Source of the DNA: Phascolarctobacterium_A sp034086985
GTDB taxonomy: Bacteria; Bacillota; Negativicutes; Acidaminococcales; Acidaminococcaceae
Reading direction: 5' to 3'
DNA: 64,000 bases
Assembly: GCA_034086985.1 (NCBI GenBank)
Contig: JAXDZG010000021.1
Span: 127,950 to 191,949, forward strand
Below the pieces are notes generated by a model that did not search any database, was not told where the DNA came from, and saw only the letters and a program-made list of their open reading frames with translations. Shown in pieces: positions 18,349-26,706 of this stretch. The translations under genes and the position numbers were made by a program. Each line of letters begins with the position of its first letter. Positions within the stretch are counted from its first letter, which is position 1.

Positions 18349-19836
18349 ATGTGTTGTTGTTGTAATAATGAAGAAGTAAGAGTAAGATTTGCTCCGAGCC
18401 CCACGGGCCCGTTCCATATTGGTGGCGCTCGTAGCGCTCTGTTCAACTGGCTGTTGGCTCGCAAGACCGGCGGCAAGCTGATTCTGCGTATTGAGGATAC
18501 TGATAGAGAGCGTTCCACTCCGGAATCCGAGGAGAATATCAAAGCCGCTTTAAAATGGCTGGGTATGGACTGGGATGAGGGCGTTGATGTGGGCGGCCCC
18601 AATGGTCCCTACCATCAAATGGAGCGTCTGGATATCTACAAAAAATATACCGACCAGCTGCTGGCTGAGGGCAAGGCCTACTATTGCTATTGCACCGATG
18701 AGGAGCTGGAGGAGGAGCGCCAATCCCTGATTAAGGCCGGTAAAATGCCTCGTTACATGGGCAAATGCCGCAACCTGACCGAGGAACAAATCGCTCAATT
18801 CAAGGCTGAAGGTCGCAAGCCCACTGTGCGCTTCCGTGTACCTGCCGACAAGCAAATCTTGGTGCGCGACATGGTTCGTGGCGATGTAGTTTTCGATTCC
18901 AATAATATCGGTGATTTTGTTATCGTGAAATCCGATGGCATTCCCACCTATAACTACGCTGTCGTAATCGACGATGCTTTGATGCATATTACCCATGTAA
19001 TTCGTGCTGAGGAGCATTTGTCCAACACTCCGCGTCAATGCTTGATTTATGATGCTCTAGGCTTCAAGCAACCCACCTTTGGTCATATTTCCCTGATTTT
19101 GGGCAAGGACCACACCAAGATGAGCAAGCGTCATGGCGCTACCAGCGTGGATCAATATCGTCAGCTGGGTTATCTGCCCGCCGGCATCAATAATTTCTTG
19201 GCTCTGTTGGGCTGGGCTCCCAATAGTGAGCAGGAAATCTTCAGCATGGAGGAGCTGATTAAAGAATTCTCCATGGACCGTGTGGCTAAGAACCCCGCCG
19301 TTTTTGATATCGACAAGCTGAACTGGATTAACCAGCACTATATGCGTCAATTGGATGCAGAAGCTTTCTTTGAGGCTGCTAAGCCCCATATGATCGCTGC
19401 TGGTTACATGACCGGTGAGGAAGAGGGCGAGAAGCTGGCTTGGCTGAAGCGCGTTGTGGCTACTGCCCAAGAGCATGTTTCCTATGCTGCCCAAATCCCC
19501 GCTTGCGTAGAAATGTATTTTAACGATGAATTTGCTTTTGAAAACGAGGAAGCAGAGGCTGTTTTGAAGGCTGAAACTGTGCCCGCCGTTATCAAGATGC
19601 TGCTGGAAGAGCTGCCCAAGGTAGAAAATCTGGATAACGCAGCTGTCAAGGCACTGTTTAAGCAAATTCAAAAGGGCACCAAGCTGAAGGGCAAGGATGT
19701 ATTTATGCCCATCCGTGTGGCCCTGACCGGTAACCAACACGGCCCCGAGCTGGCAGCTATGGTACCGCTGCTGGGCGTTGAGCGCACTGCTAAGCGTATC
19801 AAGGCATCCTTAGCAAAGGCTGGCGTTGAGCTGTAA
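18349..19836 (+). CDS. gltX: Glutamyl-tRNA synthetase
   Basis: A 495-residue class Ib aminoacyl-tRNA synthetase charging tRNA-Glu. The HIGH-like motif (FHIGGARSALF) and KMSKRHGA are present, and the length matches discriminating or non-discriminating bacterial GluRS. The start at ATG 18349 follows GGAGGGA by nine bases; a TTG 18 bases upstream overlaps that site. Oddly the protein begins Met-Cys-Cys-Cys-Cys-Asn-Asn before the conserved VRVRFAPSPTG. It is followed after 19 bases by cysS. The usual cysE between gltX and cysS is absent here. Confidence 0.96.
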   Translation: MCCCCNNEEVRVRFAPSPTGPFHIGGARSALFNWLLARKTGGKLILRIEDTDRERSTPESEENIKAALKWLGMDWDEGVDVGGPNGPYHQMERLDIYKKYTDQLLAEGKAYYCYCTDEELEEERQSLIKAGKMPRYMGKCRNLTEEQIAQFKAEGRKPTVRFRVPADKQILVRDMVRGDVVFDSNNIGDFVIVKSDGIPTYNYAVVIDDALMHITHVIRAEEHLSNTPRQCLIYDALGFKQPTFGHISLILGKDHTKMSKRHGATSVDQYRQLGYLPAGINNFLALLGWAPNSEQEIFSMEELIKEFSMDRVAKNPAVFDIDKLNWINQHYMRQLDAEAFFEAAKPHMIAAGYMTGEEEGEKLAWLKRVVATAQEHVSYAAQIPACVEMYFNDEFAFENEEAEAVLKAETVPAVIKMLLEELPKVENLDNAAVKALFKQIQKGTKLKGKDVFMPIRVALTGNQHGPELAAMVPLLGVERTAKRIKASLAKAGVEL

Positions 19837-19855
19837 TTAAAAAGGAGAGATTAAC

Positions 19856-21301
19856 GTGACTATTCGCGTCTATAATACCTTAAATAATCGTAAAGAAGAA
19901 TTCGTTCCCATGACTCCTGGTAAGGCCAATATTTATGTATGCGGCGTTACCCCGTACAACCATCCCCATATTGGCAATGCGCGTCCCTTTGTAACCTGGG
20001 ACGTTATCCGTCGCTTCCTGGAGCATGAGGGCTATGATGTAACCCATGTACAAAACTTTACCGATGTGGATGATAAAATCATTAACACTGCCAATAAAGA
20101 GGGTGTGCAATGGTTCGATATCTGCAACCGCTATATCGACTCCTATTTTGAAGTAATGGATAAGCTGAATGTACGCCGTGCTCATGTTTATCCCCGCGTA
20201 TCCGAGCATATCGAGGACATCATTGGCACCGTACAAGGCTTAATTGATAATGGCTACGCCTATGTGGTTGACGGCGATGTTTTCTACAGCGTAGAAAAAT
20301 TCAAGCATTATGGCCAGCTGTCCGGACGCAATATTGAGGATATGATGGCAGGCGCTCGTGTGGACGTGGATGACCGCAAGCAAAATCCCATGGACTTTGC
20401 TCTCTGGAAATCTGCTAAACCCGGCGAGCCTTCTTGGCCCAGCCCCTGGGGCAATGGTCGCCCGGGCTGGCATATTGAATGCTCCACTATGAGCATGAAA
20501 TATTTGGGCAAATCCTTTGACTTCCACGGCGGTGGCAGCGATTTGATTTTCCCCCATCATGAAAACGAAATCGCTCAATCCGAGGGCTGCACCGGCTGCC
20601 ATCCCTTCGTGCACTACTGGCTGCACAATGGCTTTATTACCGTAGATAATGAGAAAATGTCCAAATCCCTGGGCAATTTCTTCATGGTTATCGATATCCT
20701 GGAGCATTTTGAGCCGGAAACTCTGCGCTTTTTCATCGTTTCCACCCATTATCGCAGCCCGTTGGACTTCAGCGATGCACGCTTAAAGGAAGCTGAAAAG
20801 AGCTTGCAACGTTTGCGCAGCGCTCAAGAAACTCTGACCAATCTGGAAGCTATGATGAACGCCGGTCCCACCGAGGAAAGCCTGGCTCTGCGTGCCAAGG
20901 TTGCCGAGCTGCGTGAGTCCTTCCTGGAAGCAATGCGTGACGACTTCAACACTGCTTTGGCCATCAGCTATTGGTTTGCTCTGGCTAAAGAAATCAACGT
21001 TTATCATAAGGCTATTATCGACGCCGGCATGAAGCCCGATGGCAAGCTGGTAGCAGCATTTGCAGCTGTGTTTGCTGAGATGGCTTCCATCATCGGCGTG
21101 CTGGAAAAGACTGCTGCTCCCGCTGCCGCAGAAGCTGGCGACAATAAGGAAGCAGAGCTGGTGGAAATGCTGATTGCTATGCGTCAAGATGCCCGCAAGG
21201 CGAAAAACTATGCTTTGGCAGATGAGCTGCGCAATAAATTAGGTGCTATCGGCATTGTGCTGCAGGACACTCCCCAAGGCGTAAAATGGTCTAAGCAATG
21301 A
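19856..21301 (+). CDS. cysS: Cysteinyl-tRNA synthetase
   Basis: A 481-residue CysRS. It has the zinc-site Cys in YVCGVTPYN, the HIGH variant PHIGNARP, the zinc ligands around WHIECS and HHENEIAQSEG, and KMSKSLGN. Translation starts at GTG 19856, eight bases after AAGGAG. The stop overlaps the start of the next gene (ATGA), coupling it to the mini-RNase III gene. Operon context with gltX is typical. Confidence 0.96.
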   Translation: MTIRVYNTLNNRKEEFVPMTPGKANIYVCGVTPYNHPHIGNARPFVTWDVIRRFLEHEGYDVTHVQNFTDVDDKIINTANKEGVQWFDICNRYIDSYFEVMDKLNVRRAHVYPRVSEHIEDIIGTVQGLIDNGYAYVVDGDVFYSVEKFKHYGQLSGRNIEDMMAGARVDVDDRKQNPMDFALWKSAKPGEPSWPSPWGNGRPGWHIECSTMSMKYLGKSFDFHGGGSDLIFPHHENEIAQSEGCTGCHPFVHYWLHNGFITVDNEKMSKSLGNFFMVIDILEHFEPETLRFFIVSTHYRSPLDFSDARLKEAEKSLQRLRSAQETLTNLEAMMNAGPTEESLALRAKVAELRESFLEAMRDDFNTALAISYWFALAKEINVYHKAIIDAGMKPDGKLVAAFAAVFAEMASIIGVLEKTAAPAAAEAGDNKEAELVEMLIAMRQDARKAKNYALADELRNKLGAIGIVLQDTPQGVKWSKQ

Positions 21302-21762
21302 AATTTGCCCAATACCAATTCTTAAAGGAGCACGCTCTGGCCGCTTGTCAGGCCGAGAGCGCCGCTTCCCTGAAAAATATCAATGCTAAGCAAATGAATC
21401 CCATCGTGCTGGCCTATATCGGTGATGTGGTCTTTTCCATGTATGTGCGCTTGAGACTCTTGCCTACTTCCAGCCACGTGCGCGTACTCAATGACTTAGG
21501 CATGAAGTATGTGAGCGCAGTGTGCCAGTGCCTGGCCATGGAAGGCTTGGAGGAAGGGCTGACGGAGGAGGAAAAGCAGGTCTATCATCGTGGACGCAAT
21601 GCCAAATCCACCGTTCCCAAAAGCGCTTCTGTGCACCAATATCGCATGGCCACAGCCTTTGAGGCTCTTTTAGGCTACCTATTTTTGGAGGAGCGCCAGG
21701 AGCGCCTAGAGGAGTTTTTGGAGGAGTCCTTCAAGCTCATCAGCGCCAGCTTAGCAAAATAA
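21298..21762 (+). CDS. mrnC: Mini-ribonuclease III
   Basis: A 154-residue RNase III-like catalytic domain without the double-stranded RNA-binding domain, the MrnC form that matures 23S rRNA in Firmicutes. The signature NPIVLAYIGDVVFSMYVR carries the acidic catalytic Asp, and a later region AFEALLGYLFLEER carries the second acidic residue. It overlaps the cysS stop by four bases. Confidence 0.92.
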   Translation: MKFAQYQFLKEHALAACQAESAASLKNINAKQMNPIVLAYIGDVVFSMYVRLRLLPTSSHVRVLNDLGMKYVSAVCQCLAMEGLEEGLTEEEKQVYHRGRNAKSTVPKSASVHQYRMATAFEALLGYLFLEERQERLEEFLEESFKLISASLAK

Positions 21763-21839
21763 GCTTAGTTCTACCTATAAAATTATTCCAAAAAGCTGGT
21801 TACTTACTGTAACCGCTTTCGTGAAAGGAGGATGCCTTC

Positions 21840-22556
21840 ATGACAATGCAGGTTAAATTAGTGCGTTATACCCCGGAGCCTGAGCGTACTGTGGCTATGA
21901 GTGCCCGCCTGTGCTATTCTCCCATTGGCGCTGCCCAACTAGAGGAGCGTATTAGCGACGAGCAGGCCGCCAATTTAGTGCGCAAGCTGGTAAGCATGGG
22001 GCATTTTTCTACCCTGGAGCACGTGACCTTCACCTTTGCCATTGAAGGTGTTTCCCGTGTTTTGACCCACCAGCTGGTGCGTCATAGGATTGCTTCCTAT
22101 TCCCAGCAATCCCAGCGCTATGTGAAGGAGCATGCCTTTGAAACCATCGTACCTCCTTCCATTGCCAAAAATCCTGAGGCCAAGGCTAAATTTGATGCCT
22201 TGATGGCAGAAATTCAGGATTTGTACAACGAGTTTACCGAGGCCGGGGTTCTGGCCGAGGATGCCCGCTATATTCTGCCCAATGCTACAGAAACGAAAAT
22301 CGTGTGCACCTTTAACGCTCGCTCTCTGCTGAATTTCTTCAGCCTGCGCTGTTGCACCAGAGCGCAGTGGGAAATCCGCGCTCTGGCTAACGAGATGCTG
22401 CGCCAGGTGAAGGAGGTAGCGCCAGTGATTTTTGAAAATGCCGGGCCTACCTGCGTCTCCGAGGGCGTATGCCACGAGGGAGCCATGAGCTGCGGTCGCT
22501 TGCAGGCGATTTTAGCCCAGCGGGCTAAAGCAGCGCAAGAAGGAGCAGCAAAATGA
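21840..22556 (+). CDS. thyX: Flavin-dependent thymidylate synthase
   Basis: A 238-residue ThyX that methylates dUMP using methylene-tetrahydrofolate and reduced FAD. The ThyX signature region reads RHRIASYSQQSQR. Substrate- and flavin-binding residues around FSTLEHVTFTF and the C-terminal RCCTRAQWEIR are in place. The strong site AAAGGAGG lies eight bases before ATG 21840. ThyX inside the cysS-rlmB block is common in clostridia-like genomes. The stop overlaps the start of rlmB. Confidence 0.95.
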   Translation: MTMQVKLVRYTPEPERTVAMSARLCYSPIGAAQLEERISDEQAANLVRKLVSMGHFSTLEHVTFTFAIEGVSRVLTHQLVRHRIASYSQQSQRYVKEHAFETIVPPSIAKNPEAKAKFDALMAEIQDLYNEFTEAGVLAEDARYILPNATETKIVCTFNARSLLNFFSLRCCTRAQWEIRALANEMLRQVKEVAPVIFENAGPTCVSEGVCHEGAMSCGRLQAILAQRAKAAQEGAAK

Positions 22557-23407
22557 GGGAGGACATGAACAAAAATGTTCGTTCTAAGGCCTCTAAACAG
22601 CCCCGCAAGCCGGAGGCGAAGGTAGTGGAAAAACGCTCTCAGAGTAAGGCAGAAGGCTTGGATAATGGTGATTTACTTGTAGGACGCAATGCGGTCAGCG
22701 AGGCCTTGAAGGGATCCCGTCCCCTGAACAAGCTCCTTGTTCAGGAGGGAGCCCATGGTGGCAGCCTAGGCGAGCTTTTGGCTCTCGCCAAAAGCAAAGC
22801 CGTGCCGGTGGAGCTTGTCAAGGTCGAGCGTTTGGACAAGCTGGCGCCTGGTCTGCGCCACCAGGGCGTGGTGGCGCTGGCGGCGCCCATCGCCTTCCAA
22901 ACGCTGGACGATGTCTTTGCTAGGGCAGCAGCCAAGGGCGAGCCGCCCTTTTTGCTGCTCCTAGACGAGCTGCAGGATCCACAGAATGTGGGCGCCTTAA
23001 TTCGCACCGCGGACGCCGCCGGCGTCCACGGGGTGCTCATGCCGCGCCGGCGCAGCTGTCCCTTGAACGCAGTGGTAGCCAAAATTTCCGCCGGAGCGGT
23101 GGAATATGTGCCGGTGGTGCAAATCGGCAATATTGCCCAAGCCATGGAGGAGCTCAAGGAGCGAGGCTGCTGGCTGGTGGGAGCCGATATGGATGGCGTG
23201 GATTTTTACGCAGCTAATATGACGGGCCCCATCGTGCTGGTCATCGGTGCCGAGGGCAAGGGCTTAGGCCGCTTAGTCAAGCAGAAATGCGATGACATTG
23301 TGTCCTTACCCATGCATGGCGGCGTCAATTCCCTCAACGCCTCCAACGCAGGCGCAATTTTAATGTATGAAGTGGTGCGTCAGCGCCATTTATTTGGTGG
23401 CCAATAA
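22553..23407 (+). CDS. rlmB: 23S rRNA 2'-O-methyltransferase, TrmH/RlmB family
   Basis: A 284-residue SPOUT methyltransferase with a Lys/Arg-rich tail of about 40 residues, a substrate-binding N-domain (VGRNAVSEAL onward) and the knotted catalytic domain. Motifs LLLDELQDPQNVGALIRTADAAG, IGAEGKGLGRLVK region and LPMHGGVNSLNASNAGAILMYE are characteristic, with the catalytic Arg in LIRTADA. The target is expected to be a 23S rRNA ribose (G2251-type), inferred from family. The start at 22553 overlaps the thyX stop; a second ATG at 22565 is possible. Confidence 0.9.
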   Translation: MREDMNKNVRSKASKQPRKPEAKVVEKRSQSKAEGLDNGDLLVGRNAVSEALKGSRPLNKLLVQEGAHGGSLGELLALAKSKAVPVELVKVERLDKLAPGLRHQGVVALAAPIAFQTLDDVFARAAAKGEPPFLLLLDELQDPQNVGALIRTADAAGVHGVLMPRRRSCPLNAVVAKISAGAVEYVPVVQIGNIAQAMEELKERGCWLVGADMDGVDFYAANMTGPIVLVIGAEGKGLGRLVKQKCDDIVSLPMHGGVNSLNASNAGAILMYEVVRQRHLFGGQ

Positions 23408-23437
23408 ATTGAGCAGTATGCTCAAGGGAGGTGAAGC

Positions 23438-23956
23438 ATGGGCGAATACCTGCTTATCGATGGCTATAATGTAATCAATGCCTGGAAGGAATTTGCCCAG
23501 CTGCGCCAAACGAGTCTCGAACATGCCAGAGAGATTTTGGTGGCGGGAGTCAGCGAGTATGCTGCCTTCAAGGGCTACAAGGCCATCGTTGTTTTTGATG
23601 CTTTAGAGGTGGCTGGAGCTGTGGCCATAGAAACCATCCACGGCATTCAGGTTGTTTACACAGGGGAGGGCGAGACCGCCGACTCCTGGATTGAACGCCG
23701 GGCCTACGAGCTGGGTCACGGACCCAATAAGTCCAAGGTTTTTGTGGTGACCAGCGACTACGCGGAGCAAATTAATATTCTCGGCGCCGGTGCTTACCGC
23801 ATTTCGGCTAGAGAATTTCGCGAGGATTATAAGAAAACTAAAAAGCAAATCGCCGAGCGTTTGCGCATTCCTCGCGGTGCCTTGAACCGTAATGAGCTAG
23901 GTGGGCGCATCAATGGCCATGTTTTAGAGCATTTAGAAAAAATACGTCGTCAGTGA
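23438..23956 (+). CDS. NYN-domain ribonuclease (YacP/Rae1-like)
   Basis: A 172-residue NYN (PIN-like) nuclease. Acidic active-site residues are seen in LLIDGYNVINAWKE, IVVFDALE, GETADSWIE and VVTSDYAEQ. The B. subtilis homologue Rae1 (YacP) is a ribosome-associated endonuclease. The order rlmB-yacP-sigH is the standard Firmicutes arrangement. GGAGGTGA precedes the ATG. Confidence 0.9.
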   Translation: MGEYLLIDGYNVINAWKEFAQLRQTSLEHAREILVAGVSEYAAFKGYKAIVVFDALEVAGAVAIETIHGIQVVYTGEGETADSWIERRAYELGHGPNKSKVFVVTSDYAEQINILGAGAYRISAREFREDYKKTKKQIAERLRIPRGALNRNELGGRINGHVLEHLEKIRRQ

Positions 23957-23958
23957 GA

Positions 23959-23987
23959 TTGACGACAAGAGCTTGACAGGATATAAT
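23959..23987 (+). promoter_or_regulatory. sigH promoter
   Basis: TTGACG at 23959-23964 and TATAAT at 23982-23987 with a 17-base spacer, immediately after the yacP stop. Confidence 0.75.
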
Positions 23988-24034
23988 AAAAAAGTATCCC
24001 TATTGCTATTACTCACACGGAGGAAATGTACTTG

Positions 24035-24772
24035 ATGACTACAGATACGGTAAAGAAAAACGATCCTTATGAAGCCTTTGAGCAAATGACTGATGAGGAA
24101 ATCGTTTTGGATGCCCAGCTCCACGACAATGTATTGGCGCAGGAGTATTTGCTGCATAAGTACAGAAATTTTGTCAGGGCCAAGGCGCGCAGCTATTTCC
24201 TGATTGGTGCTGAGCGAGAGGATATTATTCAAGAGGGTATGATTGGCCTATATAAGGCTATTCGTGATTTTAAGAATGATAAGCAATCCTCCTTCAGGGC
24301 CTTTGCAGAGCTGTGTGTAACTAGGCAGATTATTACCGCTATCAAAACGGCAACTCGCCAAAAGCATATTCCCTTAAATTCCTATGTTTCTCTCAATAAG
24401 CCTATCTATGAGGAGGACAGCGACAGAACACTGCTGGATATTATCAGCGGTGTGCGCGTGGCTAACCCTGAGGATATGGTCATCAGCAGGGAGGAATTTA
24501 GCGATATTGAGAATAAGATGAATGATATTTTGAGCGATTTGGAATGGAAGGTGCTGATGAGCTATTTGGACGGCAAATCCTATCAGGAAATTGCTGTTGA
24601 TTTAAATCGTCACATCAAGTCCATTGATAACGCTTTGCAGCGGGTTAAACGTAAGTTAGAAAAATATATCATCAGCAAGGGGGATATAACCGATTTGCGC
24701 ACTGTTTACAGTGGTCTCTTGGCTATTGACCCTTACGAGAGATTTAAGGATAAAGACGTCAAAAATAGTTAA
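24035..24772 (+). CDS. sigH: RNA polymerase sigma factor, SigH family
   Basis: A 245-residue sigma-70 family protein with region 2 (about residues 30-100, including EREDIIQEGMIGLYKAIRDF, the core-binding motif) and region 4 (about 165-225, a helix-turn-helix in SYQEIAVDLNRHIKSIDNALQRVKRKL). It matches Spo0H/SigH in length and position. In B. subtilis SigH drives early sporulation and competence; in a non-sporulating relative its regulon is unknown. ATG 24035 is chosen for its nine-base distance to GGAGGAA; an ATG at 24026 is too close. The usual downstream rpmG-secE-nusG are not here. Confidence 0.9.
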   Translation: MTTDTVKKNDPYEAFEQMTDEEIVLDAQLHDNVLAQEYLLHKYRNFVRAKARSYFLIGAEREDIIQEGMIGLYKAIRDFKNDKQSSFRAFAELCVTRQIITAIKTATRQKHIPLNSYVSLNKPIYEEDSDRTLLDIISGVRVANPEDMVISREEFSDIENKMNDILSDLEWKVLMSYLDGKSYQEIAVDLNRHIKSIDNALQRVKRKLEKYIISKGDITDLRTVYSGLLAIDPYERFKDKDVKNS

Positions 24773-24922
24773 TTACTGCTAAATGTGTAACATTACAAGA
24801 CGTTATTGGGATATTTTCTGAATGATGTATATTTTTTAGAGGAATTTCGAGAAGTTCAGCGAATATACTAGGTAGCAATTTAAGTGAAATATTAACACTT
24901 CGGTGTATAGGAGGTTTTTCAA

Positions 24923-25387
24923 ATGAATCAAGTAGAAGAATTGTTAAAGGTTGTGGAAGCAGCTCAAGCTGACAAAGGCAATGTAGTTATCGTTACCGGC
25001 AAACCGGGCAGCGGCAAGAGTAAAGTATTGCGCGAAGCAGCAGAGGTTAAAAAATGGACCTATGTTGACTGCCGTATGCTGATCAGCGAAGAGTTCCTGG
25101 CTATTCCTGCAGCCGACAGAGGCTTGTATGCTCCTGATATGTTTGCAGAAATTTTGGCTAGCTACAATGCCGATGTTATCATCCTTGACAGACTGCAAAC
25201 CTTGTTTGTTCCCGTATTCCATATCAACACCGACAGCTTAATGCGTAAGCTGAGCAAAAAGTTCACCATTATCACCGCATGGCCTGGCTACATCGAAAAC
25301 GGCAACCTGTGCTATGATAAATTCGATGGCACCGAAGCAATCCGTATTAGCCCGGACGGCTTCAAGATTTGGAACGTAGAGGACTAA
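24923..25387 (+). CDS. BrxF-like small P-loop ATPase, isolated from any BREX locus
   Basis: A 154-residue P-loop protein. Walker A is VTGKPGSGKSKVL near residues 24-36, a Walker B-like VIILDR lies near 88-93, and the C-terminus has an ITAWPGYIENGNLCY segment. The size and this pattern recall BrxF, the small ATPase of type 3 BREX phage-defence systems; I judge this by memory of the family. None of the other BREX genes (pglX-, brxC- or pglZ-like) is near: neighbours are sigH and pfkA. Codon use and a clean AGGAGG site suggest steady expression. It may be a relic, a solo defence factor, or a housekeeping relative that only shares the fold. Confidence 0.62.
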   Translation: MNQVEELLKVVEAAQADKGNVVIVTGKPGSGKSKVLREAAEVKKWTYVDCRMLISEEFLAIPAADRGLYAPDMFAEILASYNADVIILDRLQTLFVPVFHINTDSLMRKLSKKFTIITAWPGYIENGNLCYDKFDGTEAIRISPDGFKIWNVED

Positions 25388-25428
25388 TTTTTCCTCTATT
25401 CCTTCTTAGTTAAATGCGGAGGTAAGGC

Positions 25429-26526
25429 ATGACTGAGAAAAAGCGTTGTTTTGCCGTGCTGACAGGCGGTGGTGACTGCCCCGGCCTGAACGCAGTTATT
25501 AGAGCCGTAGTCAAAACCTTTTTGCAAAACGGCTGTGATGTCTATGGCGTGCATAATGGCTTCAATGGCCTTGTGAACGGCAATTTACAAAAAATGGATT
25601 ATGCCAGTGTATCAGGCATTCTTCCCCGTGGTGGCACGATTTTAGGCACCACCAACCGCGATAATCCCTTTAAATTTGCCATTGACCAAGAGGATGGAAC
25701 TATTATCTACAAGGATATGCGGGAACAGGTGCTGGAAAATCTGCGTAAATATGATATTGAAGCTTTAGTGGTTATCGGTGGCGACGGCAGCCTTAATATT
25801 GGGGCGCAGTTGGCTAGAGAGTGTGGCGTAAAAGTAGTTGGCTGCCCAAAGACCATTGATAACGATTTGCCGTGTACGGAGCGCACCTTTGGCTTTGATA
25901 CGGCAATGGCTGTGGCTACGGAGGCCTTGGACAGACTTCATACTACAGCTGAATCTCACCACAGGGTGATGGTTTTAGAGGTTATGGGTCGTTATGCAGG
26001 CTGGATTGCTTTGCATAGCGGTATTGCTGGCGGTGCAGATGTTATTCTGTTGCCGGAAATTCCTTACAAGCTGGATAGCGTGATCGCTAAAATCGAGCAG
26101 CGTAAGGCAGCAGGGAAAAACTTTAGCATTATTGTGGCAGCCGAGGGCGCTAAGCCGGAGGGCGGCGAAATGTCCGTGGCACGTGTGGTCAAGGGCAGCT
26201 TTGAACCCATCCGTTTAGGTGGCATCGGCGAGAAGGTTGCGAACGCAATTGAAGAGCGTACAGGCATTGAGTCCAGATGTACGGTATTGGGCTATTTACA
26301 GCGTGGCGGTACTCCTTCTCCCTTCGATCGCATTCTGTCCACCCGTTACGGCGTGGCAGCTGCTGAGGCCTGCCTCAGAGGCGAATACAATGTGATGGTT
26401 TCCTTGTACCATGACCAGATTGTTACTGTGTACATTCAAAAGGCGGCTGAAAAACCGCGCCAGGTGCCTGTGGACAGCGAGATTATTCGCACCGGTCGTC
26501 AATTAGGCATTTGCTTTGGCGACTAA
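25429..26526 (+). CDS. pfkA: 6-phosphofructokinase, mixed ATP/PPi-type family
   Basis: A 365-residue phosphofructokinase phosphorylating fructose 6-phosphate in glycolysis. Family motifs: LTGGGDCPGLNAVIRA, GGDGSLNIG (residues 117-125), PKTIDNDL (140-147), MGRYAGWIALHSGIAGGAD and a PFDR segment. At the two sites that usually decide the phosphoryl donor, it has Gly (G120, the ATP-type state) and Lys (K141, the state common in PPi-dependent enzymes). So ATP or pyrophosphate cannot be chosen from the sequence. GCGGAGG precedes the ATG. It is 41 bases downstream of the BrxF-like gene. Confidence 0.92.
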   Translation: MTEKKRCFAVLTGGGDCPGLNAVIRAVVKTFLQNGCDVYGVHNGFNGLVNGNLQKMDYASVSGILPRGGTILGTTNRDNPFKFAIDQEDGTIIYKDMREQVLENLRKYDIEALVVIGGDGSLNIGAQLARECGVKVVGCPKTIDNDLPCTERTFGFDTAMAVATEALDRLHTTAESHHRVMVLEVMGRYAGWIALHSGIAGGADVILLPEIPYKLDSVIAKIEQRKAAGKNFSIIVAAEGAKPEGGEMSVARVVKGSFEPIRLGGIGEKVANAIEERTGIESRCTVLGYLQRGGTPSPFDRILSTRYGVAAAEACLRGEYNVMVSLYHDQIVTVYIQKAAEKPRQVPVDSEIIRTGRQLGICFGD

Positions 26527-26568
26527 GCCTGGCTAATTAACCTTTGATTCATTTAAAACGTATATAAT

Positions 26569-26606
26569 AAAAGGCAGCTTCTTTTTAGGAGCTGTCTTTT
26601 ATTTTG
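26569..26606 (+). terminator. Terminator after pfkA
   Basis: An 11-bp stem with one G-T pair (26569-26579 with 26590-26600) and a T-rich tail. Confidence 0.8.
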
Positions 26607-26643
26607 GCTTTTTGCAGAGGTGACTAAAATTAATGCTTCATTA

Positions 26644-26672
26644 TTGTGTATTCGCCTGAAATAGCGTATAAT
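26644..26672 (+). promoter_or_regulatory. uppP promoter
   Basis: TTGTGT at 26644-26649 and TATAAT at 26667-26672, spacer 17 bases, 34 bases before the start codon. Confidence 0.6.
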
Positions 26673-26706
26673 AGACACAATATGGTGCAGATGAAAGGAT
26701 GTTAGC

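Noticed and set aside
24035..24772. SigH as evidence of sporulation
   Set aside because: SigH homologues persist in non-sporulating Firmicutes; no sporulation gene is seen in the window.
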